The notes under the pieces: model-generated
The model's input: only the letters and a program-made list of their open reading frames with translations
Told to the model about the DNA's origin: nothing
The model's database searches: none
Assembly: GCA_051877895.1 (NCBI GenBank)
Contig: JBJEJI010000010.1
Span: forward strand, 15,419 to 79,418
From: UBA3775 sp051877895
GTDB taxonomy: Bacteria; Bacillota; Clostridia; Lachnospirales; Lachnospiraceae
DNA length: 64,000 nt
Reading direction: 5' to 3'
Part shown: in pieces, positions 27,557 through 36,281 of the stretch
How the letters are laid out: every line of letters begins with the position of its first letter
Numbering within the stretch: position 1 is the first letter of the stretch
Translations under genes and position numbers: made by a program

Positions 27557-27617
27557 AAGCGGACAGATACGTAAGATGCCCATTATCAGGGAAAATCACT
27601 AAACTCTGTCCGCTTTT
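27557..27617. terminator. Bidirectional terminator between DUF1232 and malic enzyme genes
   Basis: Eleven-bp stem AAGCGGACAGA (27557-27567) / TCTGTCCGCTT (27605-27615) with a 37-base loop, T-run on both strands, between convergent genes. Confidence 0.7.
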
Positions 27618-27661
27618 TAATTTCTTTTTACAAGGTTATTTACTGTATTTCCGGTCCACAA

Positions 27662-28837
27662 TTATAATCTTGCCACACCGGATTCTCTTGCAGCCTTTGC
27701 CACAGCTGTTGATACAGCTTCTTTTACACGAGGGTCAAAGGCAGCAGGAATAATATAATCCTCATTCAGTTCTTCATCAGAAATCAGATTGGCAAGAGCC
27801 AGAGCTGCCGCAATCTTCATTTCTTCATTAATATCCCTGGCACGAACATCAAATGCACCTCTGAAAAGTGCAGGGAATACAAGCACATTATTTATCTGGT
27901 TAGGGAAATCGCTGCGTCCGGTAGATACTACTTTTGCTCCGCCCGCCTTTGCATCATCCGGAAAAATTTCCGGTGTAGGGTTAGCACAGGCAAATACAAC
28001 AGCATCCCGGTTCATGGTGCGAACCATCTCTGTGGTTAATGCCCCGGGAGCGGATACTCCGATGAACACATCGGCACCCACAATTACATCCTTAAGTGAG
28101 CCTGTTTTTTTCTCAAGGTTTGTAAGCTTTGCCATTTCCTCTTTGTATGGATTCATGCCTTCGGCACGTCCTTCATATATGGCACCCTTACGATCACACA
28201 TGATTACTTTTTTAATGCCATATGATAACAACAGCTTTGTAATGGCAGTGGCCGCTGCACCTGCACCATTTACTACAACCTGTATTTCTTCTTTGGTTTT
28301 TCCCACAACCTTCAGTGCATTAATCAGACCTGCAAGTGTGATGATTGCAGTTCCGTGCTGGTCATCATGGAAAATAGGAATGTCGCACTTCTCTTTCAGC
28401 TTCTTCTCGATTTCAAAGCATCTTGGTGCCGCAATATCCTCAAGATTGATACCGCCGCATGAGCCGGAAATCAGGTACACTGTGTTTACAATTTCATCTA
28501 CGTCCTTAGATTTAATACAAATTGGGAAAGCATCCACATCACCGAATGCTTTGAAAAGTACACACTTTCCTTCCATAACAGGCATGCCTGCTTCCGGACC
28601 AATGTCTCCAAGTCCAAGTACTGCTGTACCGTCTGTTACTACCAGACAGGTATTCCAACGACGGGTTAAATCATAACTTTTTTCTACATCCTTTTGTATT
28701 TCAAGACAGGGCTGGGCAACTCCCGGTGTGTATGCCAGAGACAAATCCTCCTTGGTTGCAACCGGCACACGGCTTATTACTTCCAGTTTTCCCCTCCACT
28801 GTTCATGTCTCTTTAGTGATTCTTCCGCATAATTCAT
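27662..28837 (-). CDS. NAD(P)-dependent malic enzyme
   Basis: 391 residues, the short bacterial form without a phosphotransacetylase domain. It decarboxylates malate to pyruvate. Visible motifs: the SLAYTPGVAQPC Tyr loop, FGDVDAFPI, CFEIEKKL near the metal-site Glu/Asp, PIFHDDQHGTAI, the NAD loop NGAGAAATA, and the ACANPTPEI segment. The ATG at 28837 follows GGAGG; an upstream extension would lack family support. Promoter about 130 bases upstream. Confidence 0.92.
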   Translation of the reverse strand: MNYAEESLKRHEQWRGKLEVISRVPVATKEDLSLAYTPGVAQPCLEIQKDVEKSYDLTRRWNTCLVVTDGTAVLGLGDIGPEAGMPVMEGKCVLFKAFGDVDAFPICIKSKDVDEIVNTVYLISGSCGGINLEDIAAPRCFEIEKKLKEKCDIPIFHDDQHGTAIITLAGLINALKVVGKTKEEIQVVVNGAGAAATAITKLLLSYGIKKVIMCDRKGAIYEGRAEGMNPYKEEMAKLTNLEKKTGSLKDVIVGADVFIGVSAPGALTTEMVRTMNRDAVVFACANPTPEIFPDDAKAGGAKVVSTGRSDFPNQINNVLVFPALFRGAFDVRARDINEEMKIAAALALANLISDEELNEDYIIPAAFDPRVKEAVSTAVAKAARESGVARL

Positions 28838-28967
28838 ATCTCTATCCTCCATTCCGGCGTTTAACTTTAGGAAAACCAAACACATCCGGCTTTTCCTTTG
28901 TTATACGCATTTCAGAATATAATTTATTTTGGGATAATGATTATACAAAACCAATCCCCAACTATAT

Positions 28968-28996
28968 AAGATACCTTAATTCGAAGAAAACGTCAA
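28968..28996 (-). promoter_or_regulatory. Malic enzyme promoter
   Basis: Minus strand TTGACG (28991-28996), 17-base spacer, TATCTT (28968-28973). It leaves a leader of about 125 bases containing an imperfect GGAAAA/TTTTCC hairpin near 28865-28895. Confidence 0.5.
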
Positions 28997-29034
28997 GATA
29001 AGGAAACTATATGGCGAAAAAAATACCGACACAT

Positions 29035-29069
29035 AAAAACCCCCCTTACCATTTTTCAAGTAAGGAGGG
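29035..29069 (-). terminator. Rubrerythrin terminator
   Basis: Ten-bp stem CCCTCCTTAC/GTAAGGGGGG (one G-T pair) with a ten-base loop, then TTTTT on the minus strand. Confidence 0.82.
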
Positions 29070-29132
29070 TAAATATCATGTACATTGTCAGGTGACATTT
29101 CATCATCTGAGAATTTTTTCATATTAGTGTGA

Positions 29133-29678
29133 TTAGTTGAAGTATCTCTTAAGTAAACCTTCAAATGCCTTGCCGTGTCTAGCCTCATCACGAGCCATTT
29201 CATGTACTGTGTCATGAATTGCATCCAGACCCTGCTCTTTTGCTTTCTTTGCAAGCTCAAACTTACCAAGTGTAGCACCGTTTTCAGCATCAACTCTCAT
29301 TTCAAGGTTCTTCTTTGTAGAGTCGGTTACAACTTCACCGAGAAGCTCTGCAAACTTAGCAGCATGCTCTGCTTCTTCATAAGCAGCCTTTTCCCAATAT
29401 AAACCGATTTCCGGATAGCCTTCACGATGTGCAACTCTTGCCATTGCCAGATACATACCAACTTCGGAGCATTCTCCTTCAAAGTTTGCACGAAGATCCA
29501 TCTTAATATCCTCACTGACTTCCTTTGCAACACCTACAACATGCTCTGCTGCCCAAACCTTCTTTTCTTCATCAAGCTTATTAAATTTTTCTCCCGAAAC
29601 TTTACATACAGGACAGAATTCAGGAGGGTTGTCTCCTTCATGAACATAACCGCATACCGGACATACATATTTTGCCAT
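29133..29678 (-). CDS. Reverse-type rubrerythrin (N-terminal rubredoxin domain)
   Basis: 181 residues. The rubredoxin centre CPVCGYVHEGD ... CPVCKVSG comes first, then a four-helix diiron domain with Glu/His ligands in FEGECSEVGMYLAMA, EEAEHAAKF and ARDEARHGKAF. This domain order (rubredoxin first) defines reverse rubrerythrin, an NADH-linked peroxide and oxygen reductase of strict anaerobes. A perfect palindrome resembling a PerR box lies just upstream, next to the perR-like gene, so peroxide induction is likely. Confidence 0.92.
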   Translation of the reverse strand: MAKYVCPVCGYVHEGDNPPEFCPVCKVSGEKFNKLDEEKKVWAAEHVVGVAKEVSEDIKMDLRANFEGECSEVGMYLAMARVAHREGYPEIGLYWEKAAYEEAEHAAKFAELLGEVVTDSTKKNLEMRVDAENGATLGKFELAKKAKEQGLDAIHDTVHEMARDEARHGKAFEGLLKRYFN

Positions 29679-29734
29679 AACAATAGTCTCCTTTGAACTT
29701 AGATTTTTTGATAATAATTAACTGCTATCATTAA

Positions 29735-29753
29735 ATCAGTAATTATTACTGAT
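29735..29753. promoter_or_regulatory. PerR-type operator of the rubrerythrin gene
   Basis: Perfect 19-base palindrome ATCAGTAATTATTACTGAT. It directly follows the rubrerythrin -10, so it covers the start site. A related site lies at the promoter of the PerR-like gene. Confidence 0.78.
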
Positions 29754-29782
29754 ATTGTAATACATATCTTTATTAATTGCAA
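29754..29782 (-). promoter_or_regulatory. Rubrerythrin promoter
   Basis: Minus strand TTGCAA (29777-29782), 17-base spacer, TACAAT (29754-29759). The -35 lies inside the last codons of the PerR-like gene. Confidence 0.7.
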
Positions 29783-30180
29783 GGCTTTTCTACAATTTTT
29801 TGCGTTTTTACACAATCTTCACAAATTCCATAGAATTGTATAGTGTGACCCTGGATTTCTCCGTTATAAACTTTTTCCGCCAATGTGTTCAGATTTGACA
29901 TGTACAATAAATCCAAATCAATAAGTGAATGACACATTTTGCAGAAGAAATGACTGTGGGGTTCAGCATTCCAATCATACCTTTCAATGCCGTCTCCACA
30001 GGAAATTTTTTGAATTTCACCCAATTCCGTCAACAAGCTCAGATTTCTGTAGACAGTCCCCAGACTGATTCTGGTACAGACCTGTCTCACATTATCATAA
30101 ACAGTTTCTGCCGTCGGATGACAAGAGGTGCTTTTCAGATAGCTTTTTATCAATTCCCGCTGAGCTGAATACTTTACCAT
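29773..30180 (-). CDS. perR: Fur-family peroxide-responsive repressor (PerR-like)
   Basis: 135 residues. N-terminal winged helix (RELIKSYLKS, ETVYDNVRQ, GTVYRNLSLL) and C-terminal metal domain. It has two CxxC zinc sites (FFCKMC and GICEDC) and the regulatory ligands of the PerR type (HPTAE His, ERYDWN Asp, HSHF His pair, Asp in DLDL). In PerR, metal-catalysed His oxidation by peroxide releases the DNA. The ATG at 30180 follows GGCGGTGAG. Operator-like palindromes sit at its own promoter and at that of the neighbouring rubrerythrin. Zur or Fur identity is less likely given this context. Confidence 0.85.
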   Translation of the reverse strand: MVKYSAQRELIKSYLKSTSCHPTAETVYDNVRQVCTRISLGTVYRNLSLLTELGEIQKISCGDGIERYDWNAEPHSHFFCKMCHSLIDLDLLYMSNLNTLAEKVYNGEIQGHTIQFYGICEDCVKTQKIVEKPCN

Positions 30181-30195
30181 ACTCACCGCCTTTAA

Positions 30196-30246
30196 ATCAG
30201 TAATTATTATCATTTTTATTCTATCTTAATAAGTCTCTTCTGTCAA
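30196..30246 (-). promoter_or_regulatory. Autoregulated promoter of the PerR-like gene
   Basis: Minus strand TTGACA (30241-30246), 17-base spacer, TAGAAT (30218-30223). Directly downstream is an imperfect PerR-type palindrome, ATCAGTAATTATTATCATT (30196-30214), sharing its left half with the rubrerythrin operator. Confidence 0.75.
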
Positions 30247-30406
30247 TACACTTTTATATGATTATACAAGGAGCGTTATTTATATTCTCTAATTCTTATT
30301 CAGGATAAAACCGCACACGATACCTAAGCAGTGTACTGAAAATCTCTGACACAAACATCCATATTATGGATCCGGGAATACACCGCCTGTCTGTCTTAAA
30401 TTTATC

Positions 30407-30435
30407 TTGCACCGACCTTAAAAATATTCTATTAT
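30407..30435 (+). promoter_or_regulatory. Promoter of the AraC-family regulator
   Basis: TTGCAC (30407-30412), 17-base spacer, TATTAT (30430-30435). An inverted repeat ATCCATATTATGGAT lies about 35 bases upstream of the -35 (near 30359-30373) and could be an operator. Confidence 0.5.
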
Positions 30436-30483
30436 TAATATGTTAGGTTGCAAAATTCAAACAGAAATAACGGAGAACAAAAC

Positions 30484-31497
30484 ATGAGCAGAAAAATATC
30501 AGAACTGAATATTGCACTGTCAAAAGACTATCTTGAGCCCTCCCTCCATGCCACGGCACATATTATTGTTCCTGACAATCTTCCTATAAAGATTTCGGTA
30601 ATGGGAGTACGAACCATAATAAATGTAGGAGAATTCTGCATAATTCCTCCGGGATGTGTTTTTGCCATTCACTCTTCTCCGGAACGATATTGTCTGGACT
30701 TCGATTTTTCTGTAATCAGTTCCAATCCGGAATTTACAATTCTCATACCTATAATAACAAAACCCTGCGTTTACCATCCGGTAAACACAGAGTCGGGTTT
30801 TAACGAAGGTTACACAACATGGTACACGCAGTATTTTCAGGGCAATTCCGCTTCCGTAGCCGCAGACACCACTTTACAGACTGCACATCAGTCATATTCC
30901 AGGGTATATCCGGTAACTCAGTCATATGCTGCCCCACAACCGGCATATCATGGATATCCGGCTCCTTCTGCCAACAATATTCGCAGATTTCACATTTCTC
31001 CGATTGACATTATAAAGGAACTGATAAATGCTCTCCGTGAAAACTCTCTGTATTTCCCGGATTCACTTGCAGTAGCCAGATTATTTGAGTTGTACTCCAT
31101 GCTGGGCGAAGAAATTATTGCAAACGGATTTCATGGCAGGCATGAAACCATCGCCACACCTGCCATTTTAGAAAAACTTGCCGCTTCAATACGCTATATC
31201 ACATCAAATTATAATTCAGAAATCAATCTGGATGCCGTAGCTGAAACTGCCGGCTATTCACGCACCCATTATTCTAAATCCTTTAAAGAATTCTATGGAA
31301 TTTCTTTCTATGACTATCTATTACAGGTAAGGGTAAACACTGCAGCAAAATTATTAACCGAAACCTCCATAAGTATTTCCGGTATAATGGAGGCTGCCGG
31401 TTTTTCAAGCAGTTCTACATTTAACAGGGTTTTCAAGCAGGAAACCGGTTACTCACCCCGTGAATACCGAAACCTGTTCTGTGCAGAAAATCCGTAG
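30484..31497 (+). CDS. AraC-family transcriptional regulator with N-terminal cupin domain
   Basis: 337 residues. A cupin-like sensor domain (IIPPGCVFAIHSSP) covers about the first 95 residues. A Tyr/Pro/Gln-rich linker (about 130-160) and a helical region follow. The two AraC HTH motifs come last (LDAVAETAGYSRTHYSKSFKE and SGIMEAAGFSSSSTFNRVFKQ in parts; end PREYR). The start at 30484 follows GGAG; an upstream TTG is less likely. The ligand is unknown; AraC regulators of this type in Lachnospiraceae usually respond to sugars. No sugar genes adjoin it, so the target is unclear. Confidence 0.85.
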   Translation: MSRKISELNIALSKDYLEPSLHATAHIIVPDNLPIKISVMGVRTIINVGEFCIIPPGCVFAIHSSPERYCLDFDFSVISSNPEFTILIPIITKPCVYHPVNTESGFNEGYTTWYTQYFQGNSASVAADTTLQTAHQSYSRVYPVTQSYAAPQPAYHGYPAPSANNIRRFHISPIDIIKELINALRENSLYFPDSLAVARLFELYSMLGEEIIANGFHGRHETIATPAILEKLAASIRYITSNYNSEINLDAVAETAGYSRTHYSKSFKEFYGISFYDYLLQVRVNTAAKLLTETSISISGIMEAAGFSSSSTFNRVFKQETGYSPREYRNLFCAENP

Positions 31498-31596
31498 ACA
31501 GTATCGCATGCAAAATAGAAAAAATTATGCCATGGATTGCTATGTACCGAAACGCAGGCAAACCATCCATTGTCTAAAACCAGTGGGATTGCGGAA

Positions 31597-32310
31597 TTAT
31601 TTCACATGTTTCTGTCTTTTATCGGTTTTTAAAGCAAAATATGTGCCTGTGCTTTGAAAAACCTGTACAAGTAGTATCAAAAAAAATACCGCAAATATCA
31701 TAACAATATTCTGATATCTGTAATAACCGTAATTAATTGCAATTTTTCCCAAACCGCCTCCGCCGATTATTCCACTCATTGCCGAATAGCCCAGAATGGT
31801 AGTCACTGCAATGGCAGCATTTGAAAGCAGGGAAGGCAGGCTTTCCGGAAGCATTACCTTTATAATAATCTGAAACGGAGTTGCTCCCATGCTCTGTGCC
31901 GTTTCTACTATATTGGGATTAAGCTCTCTCAAACTTCCTTCTACCAGTCTGGCAATAAACGGAAAGGCGGCAACCACCAGGGGAACAATTGATGCCGTTG
32001 TTCCTACCACTGTTCCCACAATCAGTCTTGTCAGCGGAAAAACAAGAATCATTAAAATCAAAAACGGTACGGAGCGTAGCAGGTTAATTACAATGTTCAA
32101 CACATTCAGCACGAATCGCGGTACCTTCAGAATTTTCCCATCTTCCCCTGCTACCAACAGCACCCCTAACGGAAGTCCGATGAGAATTGCAAAAAATGTT
32201 GAAAGCAGAGTTACATACACGGTTTCCCAGATAGCAAGCGGGAATTCCTCCTTCACAATATCCATAGCCCGGACAAACTCCTCTGATGTAAAAAATGAAC
32301 TAATCAACAT
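31597..32310 (-). CDS. metI: Methionine ABC transporter permease
   Basis: 237 residues, five or six membrane helices, with the MetI loop (QSMGATPFQIIIKVMLPESLPSLL) that docks on the ATPase. It imports D/L-methionine with MetN and MetQ. The start overlaps the metN stop by 11 bases and follows GGAGG. A weak minus-strand terminator (ATGGAT/ATCCAT plus TTTTTT) may lie in 31510-31575. Confidence 0.92.
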   Translation of the reverse strand: MLISSFFTSEEFVRAMDIVKEEFPLAIWETVYVTLLSTFFAILIGLPLGVLLVAGEDGKILKVPRFVLNVLNIVINLLRSVPFLILMILVFPLTRLIVGTVVGTTASIVPLVVAAFPFIARLVEGSLRELNPNIVETAQSMGATPFQIIIKVMLPESLPSLLSNAAIAVTTILGYSAMSGIIGGGGLGKIAINYGYYRYQNIVMIFAVFFLILLVQVFQSTGTYFALKTDKRQKHVK

Positions 32311-33313
32311 TCTCAGTCACCTCCTCCACGGTTATTTCCGGAAAGTTTCTTAAATACTCAATCGCATCTTCTGCCTCTTTTCGGCCTCCCGGAATGCCAA
32401 GCAGCATGTTTCCATATGCCTTTTCTCCGATACTTCGTGTGGATGCAGAAATAATGCTGGCATATATATGCCTGTCTATTGCCATCTGAGCAATGAGAGG
32501 GGTATTGGTCGCCATTGCTCCGTTAAATGCAACACGTACAAGTGTGCCCCGGTTCTTTAAAAGTGCCGACTCCTCATATCCCTCAGGATAAACAAGCCTT
32601 CTGGCAGCCTGGGACTTTGGAGCTGCAAATACCTGACTGACCGGTCCCTCTTCTGCCACCCGGCCGTTATCCAGAATTGCAACCCTTGTACATATTTCTT
32701 CAATTACACTCATCTGATGGGTGATAACAATAACCGTCAGTCCAAGCTTGTCATGAATGTCACGAATAAGTGAGAGAATAGAATGGGTTGTCTGCGGATC
32801 AAGGGCACTGGTGGCCTCATCACAAAGCAGTATTTTGGGATGTGTGGCAAGTGCACGGGCTATGGCAACCCTCTGCTGCTGACCTCCCGAAAGCTGTGCG
32901 GGATAACTTTTTAATTTATTTTCAAGTCCCACCAGACTCAGAAGTTCCTCCGCCCTTTTTACAGCGTCCCCTTTTTTTACTCCTGCCAGTTCCAATGGAA
33001 AACTGACATTTTTCAGGCAGTTCCGTTGCATCAGAAGATTAAACCCCTGAAAAATCATGGTAATGCTCTGTCTTTTCTCCCGAAGCTGTGCCTCAGTCAG
33101 TTTGCCCATATCCTCACCATCTATGATGACGCTGCCGGATGTAGGGCGCTCAAGCATATTAATACACCTGACCAGCGTGCTTTTTCCTGCACCGCTCATG
33201 CCTATAATTCCATATATTTCTCCATCCGGTATAGTAAGAGATATGTTTTTAAGAGCCTCCACTTTCCCACTCTGAGCAGGGAATGTTTTGGATAAGTTCT
33301 TAATTTCAATCAT
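32300..33313 (-). CDS. metN: Methionine ABC transporter ATP-binding protein
   Basis: 337 residues. Walker A GMSGAGKST, signature LSGGQQQRVAIARAL, Walker B LLCDEATSALDP, H-loop ITHQM. A C-terminal NIL ferredoxin-like domain (about residue 250 on) binds methionine and inhibits transport when methionine is plentiful. Located between metQ and metI; a terminator-like hairpin precedes it. Confidence 0.95.
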   Translation of the reverse strand: MIEIKNLSKTFPAQSGKVEALKNISLTIPDGEIYGIIGMSGAGKSTLVRCINMLERPTSGSVIIDGEDMGKLTEAQLREKRQSITMIFQGFNLLMQRNCLKNVSFPLELAGVKKGDAVKRAEELLSLVGLENKLKSYPAQLSGGQQQRVAIARALATHPKILLCDEATSALDPQTTHSILSLIRDIHDKLGLTVIVITHQMSVIEEICTRVAILDNGRVAEEGPVSQVFAAPKSQAARRLVYPEGYEESALLKNRGTLVRVAFNGAMATNTPLIAQMAIDRHIYASIISASTRSIGEKAYGNMLLGIPGGRKEAEDAIEYLRNFPEITVEEVTENVD

Positions 33314-33328
33314 GTTTTCTCCTAACCG

Positions 33329-33360
33329 AAAAAACGCCGGGTTGTAAACAACATCCGGCG
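33329..33360 (-). terminator. Terminator-like hairpin between metQ and metN
   Basis: Minus-strand stem CGCCGGATGTTG / CAACCCGGCG with a small loop (33335-33360), then TTTTTT. It ends 16 bases before the metN start. It could be leaky and lower metNI expression relative to metQ. Confidence 0.7.
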
Positions 33361-33382
33361 AATTTTTCCACGCTGCATTTAT

Positions 33383-34237
33383 TTATTTCTTAATTGCATC
33401 CAGTGAGGACTGTTTTCCTCCGTAGAGACCCATTGGTTCTACATGAATAACTGCTACCGATACAATATGTGTTCCGTTCTGCTCATTAAAATCATCAAGA
33501 TAAGGAACATGCTGGAAGTAGTTTGCATCAACTTCGCCACTTTCTACTACATTGTTTGGCTGAACATAATCAGTAAACTCTTTAATTTCAAGTGTTATGT
33601 TTTTCTCTGCCAGAATACCCTTTGCAATTGCAAGGATTTCTGCATGAGGAGTCGGAGAAGCTGCCACGGTAACGGTCTGTCCGGAAAGTTTATCATAATC
33701 TATGGAAGAATCATATCCGTCTCCCGGATTTTCAACTGTGCTTACAACTGCACCGTCATACTCTTTTGCAATAAAGTCCGCAACCTGTTGGCTTTCAAGA
33801 GCCGCTACCAGAGCTTTAATTAAATCGTTGTTTTCATTACCTTCTTTTACTGCAAGAATGTTACCGTATGCTGACGAGGAGCCCTCAATTGCAAGAGAAT
33901 CTTTAACAGGATTTAAATCTGCTTCAATTGCATAGTTGGAATTGATTACTGCGTAATCTACATCCTGTAAAACATTAGGTAACTGTGCTGCTTCAATTTC
34001 TTTAAATTCAATGTTATAAGGGTTATCCTCAATATCACGGATTGTTGCAGTGATTCCTGCACCATCCTTTAATTTAATATAACCCTGTTCCTGTAACAGC
34101 AGAAGTGCCCTTGCTTCATTGGTTGTATCGTTTGGTACTGCGATTGTGATGGCTTCGTCCTTACCATCCTTTGAGCAGCCTGTAAGGGCTGATAAAATAA
34201 AAATAAAACTAAATAAAACAGCTAAAACTTTTTTCAT
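33383..34237 (-). CDS. metQ: Methionine-binding lipoprotein
   Basis: 284 residues. Lipoprotein signal with lipobox LTGC (about residues 18-21), followed by the NlpA/MetQ fold (motif AVPNDTTNEARALLLLQE; second-lobe motif YFQHVPYLDDF). It delivers methionine to MetNI. First gene of metQ-metN-metI. Promoter TTGGAC-18-TATTAT at 34272-34301; an inverted repeat TATAG..CTATA at 34323-34339 lies upstream. Confidence 0.93.
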   Translation of the reverse strand: MKKVLAVLFSFIFILSALTGCSKDGKDEAITIAVPNDTTNEARALLLLQEQGYIKLKDGAGITATIRDIEDNPYNIEFKEIEAAQLPNVLQDVDYAVINSNYAIEADLNPVKDSLAIEGSSSAYGNILAVKEGNENNDLIKALVAALESQQVADFIAKEYDGAVVSTVENPGDGYDSSIDYDKLSGQTVTVAASPTPHAEILAIAKGILAEKNITLEIKEFTDYVQPNNVVESGEVDANYFQHVPYLDDFNEQNGTHIVSVAVIHVEPMGLYGGKQSSLDAIKK

Positions 34238-34352
34238 GGTTTTGTAACCTCCCTTGTTTTAAGTTGTCCATATAATACAACGGAAGTTTTCTTTTGTCCA
34301 ATACCATAAAAATATAATTGGTTATAGCCACAGACTATAGCGACACTTATTG

Positions 34353-35021
34353 TTATTTTGCCAATATATAGTCAGCCACAGCATCAGGTGTGTCCACAGC
34401 CGCAATGGCACCATAGGAATCCAGTTCCTCCTTGGTGCCAAAGCCATAGGTGACACCCAGTGTTTTAATTCCAAAGGCACCGGCACCCTCTACATCATAG
34501 TATCTGTCACCTATCATAAGCACCTGAGTATCATCCAAAACCAAGCTATGCCCGCCAAGAGGCACTCCACCCATCTCCAGGGCATATGCAAGGACCTCCT
34601 GTTTAGTATTCCTCTTCAGGTCTGTGGTCGCACCGCAGATTCCGTCAAAATATTTTGCAAAACCAAAATACTCCGCAATTCTTTTGGCAAAGTGCTCCGG
34701 TTTGGAGGTTGCCATATAAATTTTTTTATTCTCGGCTTTCAGTCTTGCCAGCATCTCCGGCACCCTGTCATAAACACGGTTTTCCATCCAGCCTGTCTCG
34801 TTATACCTTTCCCGATATAGTTTTACCGCCTTTTCAATATCATCTCCCTGAAAATAATCACGAAAAGATACAGATAAAGGCGGTCCGATATATTTTAGCA
34901 GAGTGCTTAAATCGTCACACTCCACTCCCATCTTTTCCAATGCATATGCAATGCTTTTGGTAATCCCTTCACTGGAATCCGTCAAGGTTCCGTCTAAATC
35001 AAAAAACAGGATATCGTACAT
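34353..35021 (-). CDS. HAD-family phosphatase (phosphoglycolate phosphatase-like)
   Basis: 222 residues. Motif I FDLDGTLTDS, cap domain, motif II Thr/Ser region (YMATSKPEHFA), Lys near residue 150 and motif IV MIGDRYYDVEGA. It belongs to the Gph/PpaX group. The ATG at 35021 follows GGAGG. The CotS-like gene ends 125 bases upstream on the same strand; no terminator is obvious between them. The in vivo substrate is not inferable. Confidence 0.88.
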   Translation of the reverse strand: MYDILFFDLDGTLTDSSEGITKSIAYALEKMGVECDDLSTLLKYIGPPLSVSFRDYFQGDDIEKAVKLYRERYNETGWMENRVYDRVPEMLARLKAENKKIYMATSKPEHFAKRIAEYFGFAKYFDGICGATTDLKRNTKQEVLAYALEMGGVPLGGHSLVLDDTQVLMIGDRYYDVEGAGAFGIKTLGVTYGFGTKEELDSYGAIAAVDTPDAVADYILAK

Positions 35022-35146
35022 ATTTTTTCCTCCGTATACAGCGGGTATGAGCAGAACAATACAACTCATTCCTGCCCGTATTCGTCCTTGTGAATTTCGC
35101 ATGAGTATACCATACTTTTTAATGGTTGTAAACCGAATTTTTCGAG

Positions 35147-36133
35147 TCAAACCAGCAAATGCCGCAGAAACTCCTCCTTCTGTTCCTGCATGCCGCATAC
35201 CGCCGTCAATTTTTCCTCAACCTTTCCCGGCACCCAGGTTTTTTTTCCGTTGTAATACATGTTCACGGTTTTCCAGAATTTTTCCGGATAGATAAGCTGG
35301 GCATAGAGCACATTTCGTTCTCTGTCATCCAGCAGATTTGCTCTGCAGTAGCCTTCCATAATATCATCCATGAGAGATATATCCCAGCTGTTCTTCTCTC
35401 CGCATTTCCTCATGAAATGATATAAATCATGTACCTTGGGACCGATTTTGGCTCTGTCAAAATTCACAATTGCAGTCATATCTTCATTTATAATTACATT
35501 ATGACCTGTGAGGGCTCCATGGAAAACGCCCCCTCCTGTAACTGCATCCCGAAGCAGGGAAACATCATAATCCTTGTTCAGATATTCTGCTGCACCGTAG
35601 GCCTGCTCCACATAAACCGGCAGCTGTTTTTCCATCCAGGATTCAAACTCATTTTTCTGTTTCTGCTTTCTCAAATATGTAATTATTCTCCGCATTTCCC
35701 CGGTACGGCGATTAAATTTTTCAGCTACTGTCTGAGCAATGTACGGAACCCCTTCTGTCTCAATATTCCACATGGTACGATGAAGCCACCCCAGGGTTTC
35801 TGCTGTTTTAAGAACCGAATCTCTGTTGGTTAATTCACACTCATCTCCCTGATACCATTTTCTCAAAATGTAGGTTTCCCCATAATTTCCTTCTGATACA
35901 TATTTGTCTTCTTTATTTTTCACAGCACAATCTACATTTTCAAATCCGTTTTCGACTACTACAGCTTTAATTTTTTCTTCAAATATGGCCCTTCCTTCTT
36001 TTAACGGCCGCTGTCTCAGCATGAAAAAGCCCTGCTCCGTTTCCAGATACAAGGCTCCTCCAAACTTAAACATTTGTCTTATCTCAAGTGAATACTGTTC
36101 AAGCACCATATTAAATTTTTCGTCAACTCCCAT
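35147..36133 (-). CDS. CotS-family spore coat kinase-like protein
   Basis: 328 residues with an aminoglycoside-phosphotransferase/CotS-like fold. Phosphate-binding region near residues 25-45 and central helices (LGWLHRTMW). The catalytic loop region reads HGALTGHN (about residues 220-227), followed by VNFDRAKIGP. In active relatives the loop is HGD, so the catalytic Asp is replaced by Ala here, suggesting reduced activity or a pseudokinase. CotS-type proteins associate with the spore coat. Sporulation link inferred by family. Confidence 0.75.
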   Translation of the reverse strand: MGVDEKFNMVLEQYSLEIRQMFKFGGALYLETEQGFFMLRQRPLKEGRAIFEEKIKAVVVENGFENVDCAVKNKEDKYVSEGNYGETYILRKWYQGDECELTNRDSVLKTAETLGWLHRTMWNIETEGVPYIAQTVAEKFNRRTGEMRRIITYLRKQKQKNEFESWMEKQLPVYVEQAYGAAEYLNKDYDVSLLRDAVTGGGVFHGALTGHNVIINEDMTAIVNFDRAKIGPKVHDLYHFMRKCGEKNSWDISLMDDIMEGYCRANLLDDRERNVLYAQLIYPEKFWKTVNMYYNGKKTWVPGKVEEKLTAVCGMQEQKEEFLRHLLV

Positions 36134-36281
36134 ATGTACCCTCCGTTTCGAGAATGTAGTTTTTTAAAGCACCTGCTACTCCACGGGAAGCATCCCCCTG
36201 CAACAACTACTGGTACATTATATGAAAGTCAGGAAAAATCATTCCAAGCATACACGGGAATCATAAGGTTCCCATATTATT

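Noticed and set aside
27789..28676. 295-residue open frame on the + strand
   Set aside because: Entirely antisense to the malic enzyme gene, with no ribosome binding site or recognisable domain.
34238..34352. SAM riboswitch before metQ
   Set aside because: The S-box core is not present in the leader; only a promoter and a small inverted repeat are seen.
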